DNA from: Arabidopsis thaliana
Lineage: Eukaryota > Streptophyta > Magnoliopsida > Brassicales > Brassicaceae
DNA: 64,000 nt
Assembly (NCBI RefSeq): GCF_000001735.4
Contig: NC_003074.8
Coordinates: 19,599,261-19,663,260 of the forward strand
Reading direction: 5' to 3'
Shown: positions 14,882 to 25,340 of the stretch, piece by piece
Numbering within the stretch: the stretch's first letter is position 1
Layout of the letters: each line of letters begins with the position of its first letter
Made by a program: the position numbers and the translations under genes
Notes under the pieces: generated by a model
What the model saw: only the letters and a program-made list of their open reading frames with translations
What the model was told of the DNA's origin: nothing
Databases searched by the model: none

Positions 14882-16211
14882 TTACTCTGCTGGCTCAGTG
14901 TTTACATACCTGTTCGCGTAATCTAAATACTCCTGCAAGTAACAAACAATCAAACATAAAAATTATCAAGAAGGAAATACAAGAACAGATTCCATTGGTC
15001 TTTAAATGAATATTAGTAACCTTACCTGAAGTATAACTACTGCGGCTAACTTGTCCAACATTGTCTTCTCTTGAACAGGATGCAAATTCAAGGGCTTCAA
15101 CATCAGTTCAACGGTCTGTTGACAGTATTACATGAGATTCAAGGGATATTAAACTTAACACCTATCTTTACTGTGACTTACAAGATCTTTAAATCTGAAA
15201 AATATATACCTTTGATGATAATCGCTCGTCCCAATATGTGTATTTCACATCCTTGAGTTTTTCGGTCTTACGAAGTTCCTCAATGAAAAGATTCACAGTG
15301 ACAACCTGTTCCAAGTTTAAAAATCCTTTTCGGTTATATGAGCTAATGTAGAGGAAAAGTACTTCACAATTCAGTCGAAACAAAAAAAAAAACTTACATC
15401 CTCTACATTGTTCAGTTTGCCAAATGGATAACCAACGACTAATCCCGACACAGAAAATGCTTTGACCTGCATAAGACAACAAAAGGCAAATGATTGATGT
15501 AATCAAACAGAGTTCATAAGTCTACTTGTTGATAGATCTCTACTACGTCAAGGACTTAACAGTAAACACTAACTGAATAAACCTTGATCCTTTAATCACC
15601 AGTAAGGCAGTAATCACAAAAAGCCGAGGGTGAAAGTAGACACTAATCTACTACACTAACAAACTTTCTTCTTCATTACCAAAACAAACGATAGTTTCTT
15701 CATTCCTTATCTTAGTAAACACTAATCTACACTAGCAACCTTTTTTCTTTGTTTTAAAAAACACTAAGAAATGATAGTTTCTCCATTTCTTAACAAGAAC
15801 TAAAATCTGTGTATTTGTTTAAGGTCTCCTTTAAATCTAGAGCTAAAAAGTAAAGGAACGATCAAACTTATAGCACCTACCAGGTTCTGGAAATCTGTAG
15901 CCATCAGGTCAATGTTTGATTTCTTTCTGAGCAAAACACTGCAAGAGAAGTAACAGGTTTTCAATAGCGATGATGGTGACAAAATTGATCAGAGAGGATT
16001 TGCATTTTTGAAAATTACTGTTAAACAAATGTTGTAGCATGTAGACACTGAATCAAAGGTACCTCAATGGAGAAGCAACCATATTTGAAGGATCTGAGAT
16101 AGCTAATCCAACATACTTATCACCAACATCTAAACCCAGAAACCGACCAGGGACTGACACTTTGGTCTTCAGCGCATTACCCAATAAGCTCAATGGCTTC
16201 ACATACTTCAT
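14882..16211 (-). CDS. YqgF/RuvX-type RNase H-fold protein
   Basis: Member of the YqgF (RuvX, putative Holliday junction resolvase or pre-16S rRNA nuclease) family. Exons are 16211-16063, 15938-15881, 15466-15398, 15305-15210, 15115-15026 and 14932-14882, giving 170 residues. Family motifs are visible in order: GLDVGDKYVGLAISDP (first catalytic Asp), VVGYPFG, YWDERLSSK (catalytic Glu), and DKLAAVVILQEYLD (last Asp). The ATG at 16211 is the first after a good acceptor (GATCAG). An upstream exon near 16390-16570 ending at a GTACGT donor has no ATG and is probably untranslated. About 30 residues precede the motif, and no clear organelle transit peptide is seen, so the compartment is open. In bacteria the protein matures 16S rRNA, and a role in organelle rRNA maturation or DNA repair is only inference here. 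Confidence 0.88.
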
Positions 16212-16916
16212 TTCCTGATCAAAAGTAAGTGAATCAAACTTCCAAAACACTTGTTCAAATCAAGACTAAAAATTCACATATCAATTGCATAAATTTGAGA
16301 ATTATTGTACAAAAAAAACTTTAATCAGACCATCAAACAAACATTTCGAAAAAGGGTTTTAGAAATTAATCAGAAAGTTTAAATCTTGACGTACTTTAAA
16401 GGCGGAAACTTTCTGGCTCCGGAGCACGGAATCTGGCGAGAGGAAACGACAAATGGTTCTGCTAAATGTCTTCGCGATTGAAGCAAGCAAGCACAAACCC
16501 CAAGATTGTGAATTAGAGATGGACCGGAAAAGGTTTATTCCGGTTAAGTTCGAGACTTCACCGTCTAATCAATCTATACGATGCCGGTGATTATCAGGGT
16601 TTTGGTTTTACATTATACCGGGAACCGGTTAATTCGAGGTGGTTTAACTGGTTTCCCAAAATTGATTCGGTTTAGCTTAAGTGAAAAGCTCAAGTAACCA
16701 CCTCTCCTGTACTTACTTGCAGGCAGAGGATCATATTAGTTTCATTGCTTATACAAAATTGTCAAGCTTTAAACATAAATATAATAGCAGAGTAAGGAAC
16801 AAAACAATTCCAAAAGCAGAACTCACAATTCCAAAAGAAGACAAATTCAAAGATTATTTTCTGCAGAAAATAAAGATTCAAAGAGCACAAACCAAAAAGA
16901 TTACAAACACTTTTCT
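16212..16916. other. Leader of the YqgF gene and 3' flank of GRF4
   Basis: The left half (to about 16570) contains the presumed untranslated first exon and promoter of the minus-strand YqgF gene. From about 16680 to 16916 the sequence is the 3' flank of GRF4; its last 30 bases are also present beside the GRF tail at 12981-13010. No additional gene is seen. Confidence 0.5.
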
Positions 16917-19008
16917 TTAATGAAAAACTTGAGTAGAGATTCCCATCTGATGAAGAACACTTGACGTCGAAGAAGCTGACCTCAAAGCCTCAGCTAATGG
17001 TCCTCCCATATTGTTGTGGTGATTCCCTCCATTGCTCCACCAATTCATTTGCTCCCTCTCATTGTTGTTATTTCTCATGTTCTCTTCTTCTTCTTCATTG
17101 CCTGTGGAAAGTTTTAGAGAAACATCTGAGGACGTGTTGTTACCGGGCATGGAGATTGAAAGATGACAAGTGGATGAGCTCATTGGACTGGAGGTAGAGT
17201 CTGATGATCGTGGCCAATCGTCAAAGAAATGCCTCAAGATGTGACCATCGTCTGATCTTCCATTGCTGAATCCACTGTTAGCTTCATATGGCCTCTTGTT
17301 GTTGTTGCTTTCTTGTTTCATCTCTGAAGAACAACTGTGACAGAGAGGAATAAACATAAACATAAACATTGTCAACAAAAAGATCCAACATTTGAACAAT
17401 AATAAGTAGACTGATCAATTCAACAAAATGGTTAGAGAAATAATTTAATCAGTCAAATGTGTGTGTTAATAAGAGGAAGTGGTTGCAGAATCTGAGAGCT
17501 TTATTTTGTTTGGCTTCTATGCAGGTTTGGTCAGCTTTCACTGAGGTCCTACCATGTCATTATTTCAAATACAACATAAGTATACATATCTCTTTAACTT
17601 TCTCTCTCTTTTCTATTTCTATGATTGAAAAGTCTCACCCAACTAGTAAATAAAATTAGATTCTATCAAATCCAACTGTTATCATTATCTCTCAACAAAA
17701 GAAAGAATAATGTTTTTATCACAAAGTATGTATGATAAGTCTCTCTTGTCACCCTATTGCCAACATTACCCCTTTCTTCACAGCATTACTTCACAGTGAA
17801 ATCACTATTTCCCTAACAACAATATTTGTAATTAACCAAATCTACTAATGACTTTAATTAAACAGAGTGTTTGTGTTTTTTTATTGTACCTTTGTTGATG
17901 ACTAAGGTGGAGAGGTTGAGATGAACCAGAGGAGAAGAAGTGGTTGTTGTTTGGTCCATGACCAAGCTCCTCACCTAAGACAAAAGAAGATGCGGTTGTT
18001 GTGGCTGTCGTTGTGATGGTGGTTGTGGCGGTTTCCACAGGCTTTCTTGAACGGTTTCTTCCACGGTGAATGTGGCGGTCACAATACTTGTGGCCCGCTA
18101 CAACATCCCTTGAACATCTCCATTTCTTGCCGTCAGTTCTCTTACACCTCCCTGGCTCAGGATCCATTGCTCCTCTTCCCCAATACCCTGTTTTTTATTA
18201 AGTGTGTGTTGTTCATTAGTAACAACAAACATAAATCTCACTCAAGACATTGGTTACGAAATGTACTTGTCTGATTCTATCTATGTTGCTAATAGATCTT
18301 CTAGAAATAGGCTTATCATACACATAGGGTTTTAACTCCTTGCAAGGTTGCAGAGCAGCCTTATACTTATTTTAGATCTTGGAAATATAACTCCAACACC
18401 AAAACAAAGGGAATCTTTTTTACAAAGAAAGACTATTTCAAGGATAAGAGAAGCATAAACAATAGAGAGGAGAGAGAGACTGACAAGAAGGTTGGTGATG
18501 AGGAAAACTATGTTGAAGAGGATGGTGAAGGAAATGCATAGGAGATTGATGGAGGAGACTTTTCTTAATAGGTAAGAGAAGCTCTTGAGGAACAGAAGCA
18601 CCAGCCAACATGTATCTATAGATCAGTGCTTGTAGCTCAAGTTCTTGCCACTGTGCCCAGCTGAAGAAGTTTCCCATCTCTACATATATATGTAACATAG
18701 AAACGTCAGATTAAATATCAGCAAAAACAACTTCAACATTAGAGTGAATAAGTCTTGTCCTTTTAAAACAACTTACTGAGGAACCTGGAAGAAGAAGAAG
18801 AATTAGAAGAGTCAGGAGAGAAGCAAGAGAAAGAAGAGGAAGAAGTGGGTTCAGGGACAAAGAGAGGAAGAGGAGCCGCAGCAGCAGAAGTAGCAGTTTG
18901 GGACTGAATCTGATCAAAGAAAAAGTTTGATATCTTAGTTGCAGCAGAGCCTTGTTCTTCTGACTCATTCTGCTGCTGACTTCTCCATTGTTTCAGTTGC
19001 AAGTCCAT
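16917..19008 (-). CDS. GRF4: Growth-regulating factor transcription factor (QLQ, WRC)
   Basis: Plant GRF that, with GIF coactivators, promotes cell proliferation in leaves and cotyledons. Four exons (19008-18777, 18679-18485, 18187-17890, 17334-16917) give 380 residues. The QLQ domain (about residues 80-117, [18 protein letters not shown]) mediates GIF binding. The WRC domain (about 151-195) has the zinc ligands C157, C167, C178 and H181, followed by a basic RGRNRSRK stretch that serves as nuclear signal. The C-terminal half is rich in Ser, Asn and acidic residues and holds the GGPLAEALR motif. A miR396-complementary site lies in exon 3. The N-terminal region has a Ser-rich patch, and the presumed leader carries a CT-rich tract (19018-19050 on the plus strand as GA). 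A copy of the last exon lies at 13.0-13.3 kb. The symbol is from recalled sequence and order. Confidence 0.95.
18033..18054 (-). promoter_or_regulatory. miR396 target site in GRF4
   Basis: The plus strand here reads nearly as mature miR396 (TTCCACAG..CTTTCTTGAAC), so the GRF4 mRNA is complementary to it. It shows the single-base bulge typical of GRF targets and lies just after the WRC zinc-binding core, over the codons for RSRKPVE. miR396 repression of GRF genes at this exact place is well established in plants. Confidence 0.92.
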
Positions 19009-21425
19009 GGAACAAAGAGAGAGTGAGTGAGAGAGAGAGAAAGAGAGACAGACAGAGAAATGTGTTGGTTGCTTTTGGGATAGTTTTTTTACCCTCACTT
19101 CTTTTGTTTTTAGAGAGTCTGGCTTAATAAGCAAAGACAACCACAACAAAAGTCTTATTTGTTTGGCTTGTCATGTAAATACCCAAAATAAAAAACTTTT
19201 TCTTCTTCACTCTTTTGTTAGAGAGAGCTAGAGAAAAGTGTTTAGACTATGAGACAAGACAGTTGATAGGATAAACAAAATTAGTATATAATATTTGATT
19301 GATAGGTTTAATAAATTGTTACTTTATGTGATATAAAAATTATGTAAGTCAGAAAACAAAGAGAGAAAGCACTGCAAGATGCAGATGGAGAGATAGTAAC
19401 CTGCAGTGTTTATGTCTCACTGCCTTGGAAATATCACTTCCTTTTTTTACCTCATTTTAATATTCCTTAAGTAGGTTAAAGAGATGCCTATTATGATATT
19501 GTTATTATGTTTTTTTATTAAGGATTCATTTAATGTGATGTAGAGTAACCTTCAATTTTTGTCTTACAGATGTCATTTGTCTCAGAGATTGTGTTACAAA
19601 TGTATGAGATTCTAACTTCTAAGCATGATTAATCATTTGGGTTTTGACTAAATAGTCTCCATTTGCAGAGAGCTACAATACAATCTCAGCTCTATTTACT
19701 CTCTTTGGTTAGTAAGTTTTCCAAATACTTTACCATTTTAGTGGTTTAACCATATTTGTCTTTTAATTTGTAACCGTCATTACTTTTCTCATCTGTTACA
19801 ATATTATTGTTACTCATAAAATATTATGTAACGTCTGTGTTTGTTTGATTTATTAAAAAAAAATTATAACTTCCTTATATAAATGTAGAAATGGACATTT
19901 ATCTTTGTGTTATCTTAAAAAGACATGGCTAGCTAGTAGTATATGTACATATCTAAACACATCGAAAGGAGGGAATCATATTATTACCAGAAAAGGCCAA
20001 GTAAACTTGGAAACATTTGTTAAAATGAAGTTAGAAACATTTATTTGATATCTTCACTTGGCTGAATAATACAAAAGACATTTATGATTTTCAAAGTATC
20101 TTTATTTGGTGGTGCCAAAACAAAAAACGATAGCATTATTTTGTAGTTTTGAGGAAATAAAGTAATAAATATGAGAAGGACGATAACGATATTTCATGTA
20201 GGAGTGAGCCACAACCAAAGACTATGATGACTATTGAGAGAGTTTCTTGAGTTTTCTTTTCATTCATTCCCACCAGTTTCGGCGGCATTTATATTTGCAC
20301 TAAGAAAAATATAAGAAAAACTCAATTCCTTAAGTACAGTTCAATGTTATGTACACTTCATTTGCTGTAAATCTTGTGAACCAAATAAAAAAGAAGAGGA
20401 ATATCATAACATAACACCCAAAATAAACTTTGTTTTCAAAATATACCATAGGTTCTTTTTGACTTTGTAAAATTTTCCTTTTTGAAAAACAAAAATCTTT
20501 GTAACAAGTATAAAGCGGCAACTGAATTTAATAAACATTTTACGTTTTTTTTTTTAGAATAGAAAAAATATTTCGCAAATGGCCTAAACAAAATATTAGC
20601 CTCTAAAATAGAAATATTTTTTGTTGATACTTGATAGTATAATGGATCTTGTGCACTAATGATGGGTCTTAACTAATAAAGTAATAATGGATCCTGTGCA
20701 CTAATATTTTGGGCCAGAACTTGTCATATACCAAAGATAATGATATCGAAGGAAAACAAACTGAAAGCAAAGTGTGAACGTAATGACATATTGTATGTCT
20801 TTTTTCAATCATGAACACGAACAAAGATTACATGCAGATGCAGTAATACTAATGGTAACAAAACAACCAAACAAATGTTGATTATCTAGACTAACTTTAT
20901 ATATATCTTGTTTAAACTTTAACCTACATGGTTATTAGGTTATACATGGTAAATGCATTAGTTTAAATTACCATACTACATACATTTTTATATGTTGCTC
21001 ATGTTCCAATTGTTTCGTAAAACCAAATAAAATGACAGAAAATATATAGTATTATTCAGTGGACAAGGGTTGGGTCACGTGCTAAGATTAAGACCAGATG
21101 AGATCAGAAGAGGGCCCGGCCCAAACTCTCCACCTACTCACATAGATTTGAAAATCACGGGAGCTGATCCGAACCGAGCCGAGCTGGAGTAAAGATGGAG
21201 CCGGACAACGAAATCATAATCTGAGGAGGCTCTCTCTTTAGTTTCCGACGAGGGCACAGACTGTGGGTCTCACTATGTAATGTGAGATACCAAATATATT
21301 CTTTTCACTTTTTGACCAAAAGTTACCGTCTGTTTACGCACTATGCCATTTACGTTCACTTACGATGGGCCGTAAATAAAAAGCCTAGTCACGCTAGCAC
21401 GCGAGGCCTCACGTGCCTTAATTAT

Positions 21426-21509
21426 TTTCTTAATGGGCTTCGTATATTCCTTTAGGAATGATTCTTATGGGCTTCTTAAACTCTACGTTTAGCAGTACAC
21501 CAACAAAAA
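21426..21509. repeat. Direct repeat, copy 1
   Basis: Shares an ordered series of words with 21543-21621: TTTCTTAATG, then GGAATGATTCTT, then CTTCTT.AACTCTA, then TTTA and ACCAACAAAAA. The copies differ by scattered substitutions and short indels, so the duplication is old. Function unknown. Confidence 0.7.
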
Positions 21510-21542
21510 CCGAAATAAGCAAACCTCTTAGCAGACCTCTAA

Positions 21543-21621
21543 TTTCTTAATGTGCTTATTATATTCAATTTGGAATGATTCTTGTGGCCTTCTTTAACTC
21601 TATGTTTAACACCAACAAAAA
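21543..21621. repeat. Direct repeat, copy 2
   Basis: Second, slightly shorter copy of the unit at 21426-21509, separated by about 33 bp. It lacks a few bases between the TTTA word and ACCAACAAAAA that are present in copy 1. Confidence 0.7.
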
Positions 21622-22988
21622 TGTTGTAAGACTTGATGTATAATTTGACCAATATTTTAGTTTCAACATTATTTTGATTCTCCTAGTCAGTTGATATTCG
21701 ATTATAAGCAGAGAAGACACATGATCTAAAGTCTAAACCAAAAAAAGTCAAGTTAATTAGAAGATGATAATAAAACCTTCATTTTGACCCACTCTTTATT
21801 GTAAACATGCTACAATATATGTTATTGAAACCATTAGTCATATCGATTGACAAAATACAACATATGCAATACTATACAAGAAATAACATAAATGTGACGG
21901 CAAACGTAGAATAAATTAATTTGAAGAACATGAGAGTCGTTACCATTCCTCGAGGATCTGCTTTTAGGCCCACTGTTGGATTGACCCTACCATGAGATAT
22001 CTCGACGATTCTCAATCCAAGCCGTACATTTGTATGAGTGTTACGACGAATTTATGTTTGGTCCCCTATCGCCACCGGTTCTTCTCTGTAGCACTAACGA
22101 TCAATCATCATGCCTTTTGTTTTAGGTAATCATCTATATGCTTTTATTTGGAAATCATTTTTGTTATGTTATTCTATTTTAATTCAGTACTCAATATGAA
22201 AATTTCCAATCTGTAAAGTTGTTTTTTATTGACCTCGCTCACAATATATCCATGAATACTTTGTATTGAGAATTCATTTTGTCATATGAATATGGATATA
22301 CTCACTGCAACTCTATCTGTAACAATGTGAAAACAGGTGTAAATAAAGGAATTTCCATAGTTAGAATAGATTGAGATAGTATATTTTAGCGGCCTATAAT
22401 GATTTCATAAGCTTTTTGTTCTCTTAAATGTCTTTTATTTTTGTTTGCATCTTTGAAGCTGTCTCGGGAGTAAGTAGAAAGATAATAAATGCTGCTCATA
22501 TATATGATTGGGCAGCTATGGTTGGCATTTTGCCTTTTGAAATTCAGTAAAGTGAAAACAAACTCGTTAACCATCTCACGTATATGCTTTTCTAAATTTG
22601 TTATATATATTCGATCAGATTTTAAATTGCATGCATATGATCGCATTATTGTATTGATAGTCTATCATCATATGCTTTTTGTAATCTATATATACATTTT
22701 TGCAATTATTTTCTGAAATAAATCTTCAAGTTGGAACTTATTTACAAGGAATATCATTAACATTAATTATCATCAATTAATTAATATTTTTAATTATTAG
22801 CATTTCCTTATCTAATATATCTCCATCAATTCTAATTACTTTTAAAAAAAAAATTAGAACTTTATTAATATTATATTTTATTAAAGATAAATATTATAGT
22901 TATTTAAAGTTTAGAAAATATTTAGAATATTTTAACGAAAAAACGTTTAGAATATATATTATATATGAAATCTATAAAATTAAATAAC

Positions 22989-23104
22989 TATTAGGGACAA
23001 TGTCCCACATCGGAAGTTGAGTAGGATCTTAAGTGGTATATATAAGATATGGGCCTCTCCTCCTATTGCCAATTGGTTTTAGGTTGGAAGCCCACAGTCT
23101 AATA
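22989..23104 (+). repeat. 5' terminal repeat of the TRIM element
   Basis: 116 bp, starting TATTAGGGACAATGTCCC (which itself contains the inverted pair GGGACA/TGTCCC) and ending GTCTAATA. Shared with the right repeat at every position but one. Confidence 0.9.
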
Positions 23105-23116
23105 TGGTAGCAGAGC
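23105..23116 (+). other. Primer-binding site of the TRIM element
   Basis: TGGTAGCAGAGC immediately follows the left terminal repeat. It matches the plant consensus for priming by initiator methionine tRNA (TGGTATCAGAGC) with one difference. Confidence 0.85.
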
Positions 23117-23232
23117 CCGGTCCGCACATACTCAACCCGATCCACATCGGGCCGGCCCAATACTTGGCCCGCCGATCCATGCCCAAACATATCGAGATCA
23201 ATGGCTAGAAGAGCCATCATCTCGAGGGGGCG

Positions 23233-23348
23233 TATTAGGGACAATGTCCCACATCGGAAGTTGAGTAGGATCTTAAGTGGTATATATAAGATATGGGCCT
23301 CTCCACCTATTGCCAATTGGTTTTAGGTTGGAAGCCCACAGTCTAATA
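23233..23348 (+). repeat. 3' terminal repeat of the TRIM element
   Basis: 116-bp copy of the left repeat, preceded by a purine-rich tract at 23222-23232 and followed by the ATAAC target duplication. Confidence 0.9.
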
Positions 23349-24100
23349 ATAACTATTTCAAAAGAAAACTTTTAAATTGATTTGAATTATAAATCTTTTA
23401 ATAAAAATATTATTAGAACAAAAAATAATAATGTTTAATTTTACCGAACTGGATTAAATGGTGGGACATGTTTAAAATATTATAATGTATGGATTTTGTA
23501 ACAATTAAATAACCATTTGAAATAAAATTTTAAATTAATTTAAATTATATATCTTTTAAATTAAAGTATTATTTAAACAAAAATAACAAAAACAAAATGT
23601 TTAATTTCACTAGACGGGGTTAGATGATAGGACGGGTTTGGGTCGACAGTAATACGAGACGGTATAGCACGGGTGAAATCCATTAGATATGTTTAGTTTC
23701 ACGGAACGGGATTAGATGGTAGGACGGGTTTGAGTCGATAGTAATATGAAACGGTATACCACGTGTGAAGTCGTAGATATAACAATCAAAATATAATTAT
23801 ATTATCTTAAATACTAAACAAAACAATTATAAAATAAAAATATAATTAAATTTTAAATTATTTAGTTATAATCTAGATTTTAACTTAATGAACTGTACGT
23901 TATTGTTCTTATATTTTAAACAGTAAAAGTTAAACATAGTAATTGTATACTAAATAATATACAGATATAAGAGTTGTACATTCAGAAAATACAAAATATT
24001 AAATCATATATATTTTTAATCGACTAAACAAATTATATTTTTATTCTTAAAAGAACAAAATAGTTCTGCGGTGTACGGTGTACCGCGAGTTAAAACCTAG

Positions 24101-25340
24101 TGTGTTATATGATGATAATTGAAGAAGCCTGAACGGTGAATCCGATCCTTAAAACTAGACCAGAGTTAGATTGGCACATTGTGACAACACTAACATAAAT
24201 CATTATACATTATCTCGTTAACTAATTGTTTATTTATGATTACATTCTGTCATCGCATTATTATTGTTATGATGAAGCTGTAAATTAGTCTTGATAGTAT
24301 CATTAGTATACTAAAAACTATAAAGTATCTACACATTTGGCTTTTACTTTACAGCCGTCATCTTTTTTTGAAAGATGGATATTGGATTCATTTAAAATTC
24401 GAGAAAAACGCCAAGTGGCAAGCCAAAAACTTCCAAATGAAAATACTTTAGAAAACACCAAAATTTGCATCTACAATTGAATGATTCACGTTCAAAAGAA
24501 CCATTAAATGAGTCCTGAAATTGACCGTTACCGTATTAATGTCAAAAGACCAGACGACAAAAATCAATACTTAGAAATTAATTAGAATCTTTCATATTAT
24601 TAAAAAGAAATCGACGAGAAAAAGTTAAACCTAAATATTAAAGAACCTTTTTTTCAATCTCCTTTGTTTAAGTATTAAAATATACAAAGTTAAACCTAAA
24701 TATTTGTAACTACTACTAAGCAACTAATAAAACATCAAATTAAATCATAAAATACCCTTTTTCAAATATGTTAAAAAATCAAAACCTCCTTGAATATTCG
24801 CATCCAAACCAAGGATTCACATTCAAAAATTCCTCGTATCAATTATCATTCGCATATATATCCAAACAAACCCCCAAATATATAGGATTAGATCAAGGCT
24901 AATAATTTGAACCAAACATTTTTTTTTGTATTTTGTTGTATATAAAAAGAGAAAAACAATCTCTAGACGACACGTAATTAAAAGTGTATTGTTTTGAGAA
25001 ATATTATACGAACTTAACGGATACGTAAAACAAACCATTAAATAATAAACCCAAAAACAGAAAAGAGAGTGAGAAAGCAAACAAAATATAAAAGAGTGAG
25101 AAGAAGAGGACAGAGAGAAGAAACCATTACCACACATACAGAGAGAAACAAACCCACTCCATTAAAAACCAAAGCTTTAAGCTTAGATTCAATCCCAAGT
25201 CAGTAAAAATAGGGTTAATCGAAGAACCCCACCGGAATTCCACTGAGGAATTGCATCAGTCGCGTTCTTGTTGCGGCTTGAGGAAGAAAAAGAACACCTA
25301 CACTAACCAAAACAAGAACAAGGACGAATTGAAACCGAAG
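24101..25340. other. Spacer and presumed promoter/leader of the second DUF662 gene
   Basis: AT-rich sequence with no supportable gene. The last 300 bases become purine-rich (GAGAGAGA and AGAAG words) as in many Arabidopsis leaders. A non-ATG frame continues upstream of the chosen start, but it is not conserved-looking. Confidence 0.5.

Larger units (their letters stand above)
19009..22740. other. GRF4 promoter and gene-poor spacer
   Basis: Upstream of GRF4 there is a GA/CT-rich leader (to about 19240) and then AT-rich DNA without a supportable gene. Within it are a short repeated phrase (TAATGGATC.TGTGCACTAAT at about 20639 and 20684), a GC-richer patch at 21070-21260, a diverged direct repeat (21426-21621) and an island with a perfect stem at 21940-22130. 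None has a coherent reading frame. Confidence 0.5.
22989..23348 (+). mobile_element. TRIM-type miniature LTR retrotransposon, looks whole
   Basis: A 360-bp element bounded by two 116-bp direct terminal repeats (22989-23104 and 23233-23348) whose ends form TATTAG...CTAATA. A 5-bp target duplication, ATAAC, flanks it (22984-22988 and 23349-23353). The terminal repeats differ at one visible position. A primer-binding site (TGGTAGCAGAGC) follows the first repeat directly, and a purine tract (GAGGGGGCG) precedes the second. There is no coding capacity, as is normal for TRIMs, which depend on other elements for movement. It resembles the Katydid group described from Arabidopsis, but I cannot confirm the family name. 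The near-identical repeats suggest a recent insertion, probably under about one or two million years. Confidence 0.88.
22741..24100 (+). mobile_element. Helitron-like element with internal tandem repeats (left end uncertain)
   Basis: The right end shows the Helitron layout: a GCGGT/ACCGC hairpin (24068-24086), then CGAGTTAAAAC, then CTAG (24097-24100) followed by host T. The interior is AT-rich and made of diverged tandem units. One pair of about 170 bp begins with ATTAAATAAC (about 22979, interrupted by the TRIM element, and 23504). Another unit with ACGGG, GATGG.AGGACGGGTTT and AGTCGA.AGTAAT recurs at about 23601-23690 and 23691-23780. No coding capacity is seen, so it would be non-autonomous. 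I could not identify the TC start; the left limit given is only where this sequence type seems to begin. Confidence 0.55.

Noticed and set aside
18939-19127. Plus-strand open frame antisense to GRF4 exon 1
   Set aside because: Its composition is a shadow of the Ser-rich and CT-rich GRF4 sequence; no recognisable protein.
20639-20706. Short repeated phrase TAATGGATC.TGTGCACTAAT
   Set aside because: Only about 20 bases and two copies; could be chance or slippage, so not listed as an element.
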